Assembly: GCA_003235605.1 (NCBI GenBank)
Contig: QJVU01000253.1
Location: forward strand, 1-11,421
Length of the DNA: 11,421 nt
Direction: 5' to 3'
DNA from: Planctomycetota bacterium
GTDB lineage: Bacteria; Planctomycetota; UBA1135; UBA2386
Each line of letters opens with the position of its first letter. Within the stretch, counting starts at the first letter, position 1. The notes below the pieces were generated by a model. The model was not told where the DNA came from and did not search any database. It saw only the letters and a list, made by a program, of their open reading frames with translations. Made by a program: the position numbers and the translations under genes. Positions 1 through 5,421 of the stretch are shown here, one piece after another.

Positions 1-375
1 CTCCTGCACTTTGGAGTCCCAAAGACCAAGGAGACCGACGACACGAGGGAGTGGGAGAAGGCCGCCGAGCAACCTAGCGCGACGCTCCTGGACTTTCCCA
101 GCACGGATCGGCAGAAGAAGCTGAGCTTTTTCCCAGGCGTTCTGGCTGTGGAGAACGAGAAGGAGGGCAAGACCTCTGGGGAACGGCTGTTCTTGGCCGC
201 CAATGACTGCGCTGGCTCGATGGACGGCGAGTTCGTGATCCTGGGCAAGGTGGTTGGTGGGCTCCAGGAGCTTCAGGAGCTCGTGCGCAACACTGGTTTC
301 TCGTCGGGCGACGAGGCCAAGGCAGGCGTCGGCAAGCCCGCCGATCTCATTGAAGTCTCAGTTTCCGTGAGATGA
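1..375 (+). CDS. Probable cyclophilin-type peptidyl-prolyl cis-trans isomerase, C-terminal part (5' truncated)
   Basis: The reading frame is open from the first base of the window to a TGA at 373-375, giving 124 residues with the N-terminus missing. The visible part resembles the C-terminal half of cyclophilins: F-P-G-V-L-A-V matches the 'RG-x-x-x-M-A' strand, S-G-E-R-L-F-L-A aligns with 'N-G-S-Q-F-F-I', and M-D-G-E-F-V-I-L-G-K-V-V-G-G-L matches the usual 'L-D-G-x-x-x-V-F-G-x-V-x-x-G' block. It ends with a K-P-A-D-L-I-E-V-S-V strand. If correct, the protein catalyses proline isomerisation during protein folding. Several signature residues are replaced (Q-F-F has become R-L-F), so it may be divergent or inactive. 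Compartment cannot be judged without the N-terminus. It converges on parB, with only 35 nt between the two stops and no convincing terminator hairpin. Confidence 0.55.
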   Translation, partial: LLHFGVPKTKETDDTREWEKAAEQPSATLLDFPSTDRQKKLSFFPGVLAVENEKEGKTSGERLFLAANDCAGSMDGEFVILGKVVGGLQELQELVRNTGFSSGDEAKAGVGKPADLIEVSVSVR

Positions 376-410
376 CGCGAGTCTCCCCGGCCCGCACCGT
401 CGACCTGGCC

Positions 411-1325
411 TCACGTGTCTAGCGCATCGTCGAGCCCTTTCAGGCGCTCGTAGATCCGCTCGAAGTCCTCCCGCCCCCCGCACTGGATGGTGATTCGGGA
501 AGCCCTGCTGCCGTAGTGCACCCGAACGGGCGCTCCCAAGATCGTTGCCAGGGTTTCTTCGATCTCGTTCACCCAAACGGGACGGCCCGGCTTGTCGCCA
601 ATCCTCCCGTGCCTCTTCGCCTTCGGGTCGGTGGCCGCGTTCAGGGATTGGATCCATGCTTCCAGCTGCCGCACCGTGAGGCGCTTCCTCACCACCGCCT
701 CCGCCAAGCCAGTCTGTTCCTCGGGGCTCGCCAGACCCAGCAGGGCTCGCCCGTGCCCCATGGTGAGGGTTCCACGTGAAACCATGGCCTGCACGTCGGT
801 GGGCAACTCCAGCAAGCGGAGGAAGTTGGTGACCGTGGAGCGGTCCAGCCCAACCTGCTTTGCCAACTCGGCGTGATTGCCCTTGGAGAGATCCAGGATC
901 TCCCGGAATGCCCGCGCCTTCTCGATGGCGTTCAGATCGGTGCGCTGGACGTTCTCGACCAGGCTGAAGATCGCCGCCTGCTGGTCCTCGATCTCCCTTA
1001 CCACCGCGGGGACCCGCTCCAAGCCTGCAAGCTTCGCGGCACGCCACCGGCGTTCCCCTGCCACAATCTGGTAGCGGCCAGCCACCGGCCTCACGAGAAT
1101 GGGCTGGAGGATTCCAGATGCTCGGATCGAGCCCGCCAGTTCCTCCAGCTGCTTGCTGTCAAACTCTCGGCGGGGTTGGTGCGGGCTCGGGTCGACCTGC
1201 GTCACGTCCAGGCTCCGAACCTCGTCGCCCGAGAGCGGCTCCCCGGCAAATGGTTCCTGCGGCACCGATTCCTCCGAACCAGACAAAAAGAACTCCAGAC
1301 CTCTACCCAAGCGGCGATCGACCAT
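411..1325 (-). CDS. parB: Chromosome partitioning protein ParB (Spo0J/Noc family)
   Basis: This 304-residue protein is the parS-binding, CTP-dependent sliding clamp that loads at the origin-proximal centromere and works with ParA. An N-terminal L-G-R-G-L motif (residues 6-10), typical of chromosomal ParB, would contact ParA. The nucleotide-binding ParB/Srx-like domain follows: Q-P-R-R-E-F (about 50-55), G-E-R-R-W-R-A (90-96) and E-N-V-Q-R-T-D-L-N (124-132). A helix-turn-helix lies at about 150-172, then G-T-L-T-M-G-H-G-R-A-L. The C-terminal dimerisation domain ends in a D-T tail. I chose the ATG at 1325, not the ATG 39 nt upstream, because it is preceded by GGGAGGTG at 5-6 nt spacing and begins with the family's M-x-x-R-R-L-G-R-G-L. 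It overlaps the 3' end of parA by 23 nt, indicating one operon with probable translational coupling. Family identity is very secure. Confidence 0.96.
   Translation of the reverse strand: MVDRRLGRGLEFFLSGSEESVPQEPFAGEPLSGDEVRSLDVTQVDPSPHQPRREFDSKQLEELAGSIRASGILQPILVRPVAGRYQIVAGERRWRAAKLAGLERVPAVVREIEDQQAAIFSLVENVQRTDLNAIEKARAFREILDLSKGNHAELAKQVGLDRSTVTNFLRLLELPTDVQAMVSRGTLTMGHGRALLGLASPEEQTGLAEAVVRKRLTVRQLEAWIQSLNAATDPKAKRHGRIGDKPGRPVWVNEIEETLATILGAPVRVHYGSRASRITIQCGGREDFERIYERLKGLDDALDT
768..783. promoter_or_regulatory. parS-like ParB-binding palindrome inside parB
   Basis: GGTTCCACGTGAAACC matches the bacterial parS consensus TGTTTCACGTGAAACA at 13 of 16 positions and keeps the central CACGTGAAAC block intact. 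The outermost bases remain complementary in this copy (G/C instead of T/A). It lies within parB, over the codons for about residues 181-186. A parS site within spo0J is known in Bacillus subtilis, so the location has precedent. ParB bound here would load on its own gene, and spreading could also affect parAB expression. The sequence match is direct; binding is inferred. Confidence 0.8.
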
Positions 1326-2058
1326 AAAGCACCTCCCTGACCAGCTCCCCGTAGGAGCGTGCACCCTTGGAAAACAGCTGGTAGTCGAACAGGGTAAGCC
1401 CCCGGCCAGCGGCCTCCACGAACTTCGGATCCCGGTGGATCATGGCCTCCACCAGCTGCCCCCCCAGATTCTGACGAAGTTCCGCAAGGATGTCCCGGAC
1501 AACCGGCTGACTCCGATCCAGCATTGTGACGAGAACCCCGAGGAGCTGAGCCTGGCCAGGGAACGCCGCGGAGGCCTTCGCCAGCGTCTGCATCATCTGA
1601 CCAAGGCCATGCATGGGAAAGAACTCCGGTGGCACGGGGATCAACACCTCCTTGCAAAGGCGCAGCCCTGCCCAGCCCCAGCCATCGATGCCCGGCGGAC
1701 AGTCAACTACGACCCAGTCGGTGCCCTCCCCCTCGAGCTCCCGCAGCATCTGCGCGAGTAGTTCCACGCTCCGCTCGGAGCCTTCGCCCTCTCTCGGTGA
1801 TGGCAAGACGCGGAGCCCGTCCCGGAGATCTCGCAGCCGCGCCCTCTGACCTTGGTCGCGCTGTCCGTGGCGGTATTTCGCCGACGCTCCAGGGGCGTCC
1901 AAGAACATGGCCTGCACGGCCAAAGTCGCATTGCCCTGGGGATCGAGGTCCATCAGCACCACCTGTTGGCCCGCCAACGCCAGACCATGTGCCAGGTGGA
2001 CGGCCGTGGTGGTCTTGCCGACTCCGCCCTTCTGGTTGGCCAATGCCACCGATCTCAC
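1303..2058 (-). CDS. parA: Chromosome partitioning ATPase ParA (Soj/MinD family)
   Basis: This 251-residue Walker-type ATPase binds DNA non-specifically as an ATP dimer and is stimulated by ParB to move origins apart. Visible motifs are the deviant Walker A K-G-G-V-G-K-T-T (residues 10-17), D-L-D-P-Q-G-N-A-T (37-45), and Walker B V-V-V-D-C-P-P-G (116-123). Length equals the usual Soj size. The frame stays open upstream to 2406, but that stretch has no ParA homology and lies antisense to the membrane-protein gene. I start at GTG 2058, which has GGAGGG 6 nt upstream and gives M-R-S-V-A-L-A-N-Q-K-G-G. A second GTG 9 nt later, with GAGGTG before it, is also possible. The segment after Walker B (G-I-D-G-W-G-W-A-G-L-R) departs from the common 'S-L-G-x-L-T-x-N-A-L'. 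First gene of the parAB operon, divergent from the gene at 2185. Confidence 0.95.
   Translation of the reverse strand: MRSVALANQKGGVGKTTTAVHLAHGLALAGQQVVLMDLDPQGNATLAVQAMFLDAPGASAKYRHGQRDQGQRARLRDLRDGLRVLPSPREGEGSERSVELLAQMLRELEGEGTDWVVVDCPPGIDGWGWAGLRLCKEVLIPVPPEFFPMHGLGQMMQTLAKASAAFPGQAQLLGVLVTMLDRSQPVVRDILAELRQNLGGQLVEAMIHRDPKFVEAAGRGLTLFDYQLFSKGARSYGELVREVLYGRSPLG
1329..1336 (-). promoter_or_regulatory. Shine-Dalgarno site that fixes the parB start
   Basis: On the minus strand GGGAGGTG lies 3 to 11 bases upstream of the ATG at 1325, within the last codons of parA. It is the strongest ribosome binding site near either candidate parB start and supports the internal ATG over the longer frame. 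Confidence 0.7.
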
Positions 2059-2184
2059 CTCAATCCCTCCGCGGCGAGAATACGCACCGCCGCGACTCGC
2101 CGACCCGCTATCTAATCCCTGCAACCGCCGCCGAGGAAGGGCGGATTTGCTGGCGGGGCAAAAAACACCTGGCCACAATGCAGC

Positions 2185-2871
2185 ATGGCCATGAATGTGC
2201 TCCGCTCGGCCTGGATCGAAGCCAAAGCCCTGCACCGGGTTCTTGGCATGTGGCTCCTCGGTTTCCTGCTGGCCTGGCTCCTTCTGATCCGACTTCAAGA
2301 GCCCGCCTTCTTCCGTCGCCGTGGGGTCCCCTTCTACTGGGCCAGCACGGAAGCCTTGCTGACCCTCGGATTGGCGTTGCTGCCGTTGATCGGTCGCCTT
2401 GCCCAAGGTGGCTCAGCCACAGCCTGGGCCGTGCGCTGTTCCTCCGCGCACATGGTCCGGATACTCTCAAGCTGTTTATCCACAGTTGGTTATGGGGTCT
2501 TTGTCACAGCGGTAACGGCAGCGTTCGCGTTTGCGCTTGACAGTATCGCGGGCGGCCCTCGGGACTGGCGGCCCACCCTTCACCTGGCGGGAGCCTGCCT
2601 CCCCCCCCTTCTGATCCTGGCGGCCGTGGCGCCGGGATTCGCCCTCCTCACGATGGGCCGAACCCAGATGATCTTCGTCTGGCTGGTGGCTGCGGCCCTC
2701 GTCTTGCACTTCCTGTGGCCCGGGCCAGTGGTGGACAAGCCTTTGGTTGGGCTTCTGTCTGTGCTACAAGCCACGGCGGCGGGCTTGCTGTTGTCGCTTG
2801 CGGCGACCCTCCACAGAGTTAGACCCTGGCCAGCTCGCCCAGCTAGTCATGCGCATCGGCATCCTAGGTGA
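2185..2871 (+). CDS. Polytopic membrane protein of unknown function
   Basis: This 228-residue protein is not one I recognise. It has about six hydrophobic segments at residues 19-37, 57-73, 101-122, 132-157, 162-180 and 185-209, joined by short loops, and a basic C-terminal tail. The layout of six helices with a short cytoplasmic N-terminus resembles a small ABC-2-type permease or an integral membrane accessory protein, but no diagnostic motif supports either. No ATPase partner is adjacent. The start is uncertain: ATG at 2185 and at 2191 are both possible and neither has a clear Shine-Dalgarno sequence. The 126-nt gap to the divergent parA start shows no promoter I would defend. Its last 23 nt overlap the phosphoesterase gene in another frame, so the two are probably co-transcribed. 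A perfect DnaA-box 9-mer lies in its coding sequence at 2476. Confidence 0.7.
   Translation: MAMNVLRSAWIEAKALHRVLGMWLLGFLLAWLLLIRLQEPAFFRRRGVPFYWASTEALLTLGLALLPLIGRLAQGGSATAWAVRCSSAHMVRILSSCLSTVGYGVFVTAVTAAFAFALDSIAGGPRDWRPTLHLAGACLPPLLILAAVAPGFALLTMGRTQMIFVWLVAAALVLHFLWPGPVVDKPLVGLLSVLQATAAGLLLSLAATLHRVRPWPARPASHAHRHPR
2476..2484 (+). other. Perfect DnaA-box 9-mer (TTATCCACA)
   Basis: The sequence TTATCCACA is identical to the high-affinity E. coli DnaA box. It sits in a locally AT-richer patch inside the membrane-protein gene, about 420 bp from the parA start. I found no other perfect copy in the window, so it is not an origin cluster by itself. It may be a lone regulatory or titration site, or chance. 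Confidence 0.4.
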
Positions 2872-3592
2872 CATCCACTCCAACAAGGAGGCCCTCATCG
2901 CCACCATCGAGGCCATGCGGGATGAGCGCGTGGACCACTGGGTCCAGGTGGGGGACATCGTGGGCTACGGAGCCGAGCCAAGGGATTGCCTGGCCATCGT
3001 GCGGGAGCTGGGCTGCACGGTTTGCATCGGCAACCACGACGCCGCTGTGGTCGGCCTGTTGTCGACGGACTACTTCAACCCCTACGCCCGGCAGGCGGTA
3101 GAGTGGACCCGCAGCAAACTCTCCCCTGATGAACTCGACTACCTGCGCCAACTGCCCCTCGTGGTCGTGAAGGAGGACTACACCGTTGTTCACGGCTCCC
3201 TGCACATGCCAGAGCAGTTCGGCTACGTGATCAGCGTCGTGGAGGCCAAGGACTCCCTGCGGGCACAAGAGACAGGGATGGGCTTCGTCGGCCACTCCCA
3301 CGTGCCTGCGATCTACATGGAACGAGAAGGCCTCCCGACCGGGGAGCTGGAGGTCGTCTATGCCCCTGAGGTGACGGTGTCCACGGCCGGGTGTCCGAAG
3401 GTGCTCATGAACGTGGGCAGTGTCGGCCAGCCGAGGGATGAGGATCCACGGGCAGCCTATGCGATCTACGACACTCATGCCAACGAAGCGAGCATTCGCC
3501 GCGTGGAGTACGACGTGGCAACCACGCAAAAGAAGATCCGCGATGCCGGCCTACCCGAGGTGTTGGCGGATCGGCTGGCTTTGGGGGTCTGA
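2849..3592 (+). CDS. Calcineurin-like metallophosphoesterase (YfcE/MJ0936-like)
   Basis: This 247-residue protein has the full two-metal phosphoesterase motif set: G-D-I-H-S-N (residues 7-12, metal ligands D8 and H10), G-D-I-V-G-Y-G (35-41, D36), G-N-H-D (61-64, N62 and H63), V-H-G (114-116, H115) and G-H-S-H (148-151). The family hydrolyses phosphomonoesters or phosphodiesters in the cytoplasm; the true substrate cannot be read from sequence. The G-Y-G-A-E-P extension after motif II and the F-N-P-x-A-R segment (76-81) are shared by a common bacterial subgroup of unknown role. No signal peptide is present. I chose the ATG at 2849 because it starts with the family's first strand (M-R-I-G-I-L-G-D-I-H); the frame remains open upstream but encodes Arg/Cys-rich noise. 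It overlaps the upstream membrane-protein gene by 23 nt and converges on the sigma-factor gene, with 48 nt between stops. Confidence 0.9.
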   Translation: MRIGILGDIHSNKEALIATIEAMRDERVDHWVQVGDIVGYGAEPRDCLAIVRELGCTVCIGNHDAAVVGLLSTDYFNPYARQAVEWTRSKLSPDELDYLRQLPLVVVKEDYTVVHGSLHMPEQFGYVISVVEAKDSLRAQETGMGFVGHSHVPAIYMEREGLPTGELEVVYAPEVTVSTAGCPKVLMNVGSVGQPRDEDPRAAYAIYDTHANEASIRRVEYDVATTQKKIRDAGLPEVLADRLALGV

Positions 3593-3640
3593 CCTGGCAG
3601 GCACGGTCGACTCGCACCTGCGCCAATCAAGGCACCCAGC

Positions 3641-4504
3641 CTAGGACGACGACCTGCGTTTCCGTCGTGGTGGGTGGAAGTCCCGCCGCTCCTCACCGAA
3701 CTCGCGGGACATTGTTGCGTAGAGCTTGCGCAGCGCGTCCTGCTCCATCTGGCGCACCCGTTCGCGGGTCATGCCCAGCTCTTCACCAATGCTCTTGAGA
3801 GTGAGCGGCTTGCCGGTTTCCAAACCGTAGCGCATCCGCAAGATGGCTGCCTCGCGACCGTCGATGGTGTCCAGCAGCTCGTCAAGCCGCTCGAGCTCCA
3901 GCCTCCAGAAGATCTCCTCCTCCGGAGTCCTGCCCTCATCGTCCACCAAGAACTCACCCGAGACCGAGGACGCGTCCTCGTTCATGGAGTGCGTGGGCTG
4001 GGAGTTGGCCAGCACGGTTTCGCGCACCACGTTCCAGTTCGACACGGGCAACTCTAGCTCCTCCGCAATCTCGGCTGACGTGGGAGCGCGTCCGAGCTCG
4101 TAGTTGAGTTCCATCGCCATCGTCTTCCACCTGGAGACGATCTCCGCCATGTAGGACGGGACTCGAACCGTCCTCACGGTGTTGACCAGTGATCTGCGAA
4201 TGCCCTGCTTGATCCACCATGTAGCGTAGGTGGAGAACCGGCAGCCGGCGTCGGGATCGAACTTCTCCACCGCCTTCATCAGGCCGATGTTCCCTTCCTC
4301 GATGAGATCCATGAAGGACAGGCCTCGGTTGACGTAGTTCTTGGCAATCGACACGACCAAACGGAGGTTTGCACGGATCATGTGCTCCCGTGCGGCCATG
4401 TCGCCCCCGGCAATCCTGCGGGCCAGATCGATCTCCTCCTCGGCGCAGAGCAACGGCACCTCGTTGATCTCACTCAGATAGGTATCCAGCCCGTGGTCCT
4501 TCAT
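3641..4504 (-). CDS. RNA polymerase sigma-70 family factor (RpoD/SigA-like, short form)
   Basis: This 287-residue primary-type sigma factor lacks region 1.1. Region 1.2 starts at [14 protein letters not shown] (about 6-19). Region 2 is very well conserved: [21 protein letters not shown] and [11 protein letters not shown] (about 44-98). Region 3 carries R-V-P-S-Y-M where most primary factors have R-I-P-x-H-M. Region 4 includes R-M-R-Y-G-L and the [14 protein letters not shown] helix (about 251-264). The tail R-R-K-R-R-S-S-S is strongly basic. I chose ATG 4504, with GGAGAG 9 nt upstream, because homology begins there. It directs RNA polymerase to near-consensus promoters. Whether it is the housekeeping factor or an alternative group-2 factor is unclear; the missing region 1.1 favours the latter. 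It lies 178 nt downstream of the DUF5989 gene on the same strand. Confidence 0.93.
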   Translation of the reverse strand: MKDHGLDTYLSEINEVPLLCAEEEIDLARRIAGGDMAAREHMIRANLRLVVSIAKNYVNRGLSFMDLIEEGNIGLMKAVEKFDPDAGCRFSTYATWWIKQGIRRSLVNTVRTVRVPSYMAEIVSRWKTMAMELNYELGRAPTSAEIAEELELPVSNWNVVRETVLANSQPTHSMNEDASSVSGEFLVDDEGRTPEEEIFWRLELERLDELLDTIDGREAAILRMRYGLETGKPLTLKSIGEELGMTRERVRQMEQDALRKLYATMSREFGEERRDFHPPRRKRRSSS

Positions 4505-4559
4505 GCTTGTCCGCTCTCCGTGCCTCCCCACCTCTTCTCCGCTCGAATATCGGGCAGTT

Positions 4560-4596
4560 ACAAACCGGACTTGACGAGACTGTAGACAAACCGGAC
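4560..4596. repeat. Direct repeat ACAAACCGGAC x2 upstream of the sigma-factor gene
   Basis: The 11-mer ACAAACCGGAC occurs at 4560-4570 and 4586-4596, 26 bp apart start to start. On the gene's strand it reads GTCCGGTTTGT and lies 56-92 bp before the ATG. The spacing (about two and a half helical turns) and position suit an operator or activator site, or repeated promoter elements. No protein is assigned. Confidence 0.5.
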
Positions 4597-4682
4597 GCAT
4601 GCCGAGACCGTGTCGGTTTTCCCAACCTCGGCGATGGCTCGGGATGCAGGTGTCGTGGCGCCGGTGCTGTCGAGTCCTGGGC

Positions 4683-4889
4683 CTAGAACAGCGTGTATAG
4701 GAACGGTGCAGCGCCAGTGCCCATCAGCGCCAACAGGATGCCCAGCATCGCAAAGACGAGGACGATAGGGATCAACCACCACTTCGCGTTCTCGCGCATG
4801 AACGCGAAGAAGTCACCGATCAGACCACCGCCGCGGGCCTCCTGCACGGCGTCTTCAAAGGACTGTTGGCCTGGGGAACGTTCGCTCAT
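4683..4889 (-). CDS. DUF5989 family small membrane protein
   Basis: This 68-residue protein has a hydrophilic N-terminal half and one transmembrane helix (about 37-58). The pattern [18 protein letters not shown] followed by A-P-F-L-Y-T-L-F at the C-terminus is the hallmark of DUF5989. Members are typically encoded beside NodU-type carbamoyltransferases and SxtJ-like proteins, as here. Its role is unknown; a membrane anchor or partner for the carbamoyltransferase is a reasonable inference. The ATG at 4889 has only a weak Shine-Dalgarno (AGGAC, 12 nt away). It lies 111 nt downstream of the SxtJ-like gene, a longer gap than expected in a tight operon, and that gap contains short repeats. Confidence 0.85.
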   Translation of the reverse strand: MSERSPGQQSFEDAVQEARGGGLIGDFFAFMRENAKWWLIPIVLVFAMLGILLALMGTGAAPFLYTLF

Positions 4890-4901
4890 GGGTCTCTAGT
4901 C

Positions 4902-4988
4902 GTCCTGGGTGTCCTGGTGTCGTTGTTGTCCTGTGTCCTCGTATCCAAGGGCCTCGAGTACCCTCCGGAGTCTGAAAACGCCGGAGTC
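4902..4988. repeat. Short repeats in the leader of the DUF5989 gene
   Basis: GTCCT occurs four times at 4902, 4911, 4928 and 4935, giving repeated AGGAC on the coding strand. CCGGAGTC occurs at 4965-4972 and 4981-4988, exactly 16 bp apart. They fill most of the gap between the SxtJ-like and DUF5989 genes. Function is unknown; repeated ribosome-binding-like AGGAC motifs or simple low-complexity drift are both possible. Confidence 0.4.
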
Positions 4989-5000
4989 AGGAGGCACTTG

Positions 5001-5417
5001 TCAGTATAGCCTGAGATAGCTGGACGGCTCTCGGCCGCCTCTGTGATCCGTCCAGTAGCTCTCTGCTTGGGGCTCGAATCGCCGGTGCATCACATCCTTG
5101 CCGGTGAGCCGAAACCACAATGCGATCGGTGTGAATACCAAGTAGTAGATCAGCCGCAGCAGGGTGGCCGAAACCACGAAGCCGATGGGAATTGCCATGA
5201 GCATGAGCAGCGCATAGACCGGCCATACCAGCTTCGGTTGGATCAGCCCCAGGACCAGCACCACCGGGCCGGCTGCTGCCACGCTCCAAACCACCGCGGG
5301 GGGGAGGCCCAGGGTGACGTGCAGCAGCACCCACGCCAGAAGGGGAAACCCCGCCAGAGAGATGTAGCTGAACTGTCGTAGCTGCGTTTCGGACGGTTTC
5401 AGATCCAGCTTGAGCAT
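5001..5417 (-). CDS. SxtJ-like integral membrane protein
   Basis: This 138-residue protein has three to four hydrophobic segments: about 17-38, 42-60 and a long stretch from about 66 to 105. It ends with a short cytoplasmic tail, L-T-G-K-D-V-M-H-R-R-F-E-P-Q-A-E-S-Y-W. The 'R-R-F-x-P-x-A-x-S-Y-W' ending is typical of the SxtJ family, first named from the saxitoxin cluster and regularly found with NodU-type carbamoyltransferases and DUF5989. Its biochemical role is not established; it may tether the carbamoyltransferase near a membrane-bound substrate. I chose ATG 5417, four bases after the carbamoyltransferase stop. An in-frame TTG at 5435 would overlap that gene and has no better ribosome binding site. 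The tight spacing supports co-transcription and translational coupling. Confidence 0.82.
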   Translation of the reverse strand: MLKLDLKPSETQLRQFSYISLAGFPLLAWVLLHVTLGLPPAVVWSVAAAGPVVLVLGLIQPKLVWPVYALLMLMAIPIGFVVSATLLRLIYYLVFTPIALWFRLTGKDVMHRRFEPQAESYWTDHRGGREPSSYLRLY

Positions 5418-5421
5418 GATG

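Noticed and set aside
358..1047. 229-codon minus-strand frame overlapping parB
   Set aside because: It is a frame shadow of parB; the product is Arg/Gly-rich with no recognisable domain, while the parB frame carries all family motifs.
2059..2406. N-terminal extension of ParA upstream to 2406
   Set aside because: The extension lies antisense to the divergent membrane-protein gene, has no ParA homology and is Gly/Arg/Gln-rich. A good ribosome binding site precedes GTG 2058 and gives the normal 251-residue length.
2476..2484. A replication origin at the DnaA box
   Set aside because: Only one perfect box was found, with no clustered near-matches, no clear unwinding region and no dnaA nearby, so it is reported as a lone site only.
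3593..3640. Bidirectional terminator between the phosphoesterase and sigma-factor genes
   Set aside because: Only a 5-bp GCAGG/CCTGC pairing with a 15-nt loop and no T-tract is visible, which is too weak.
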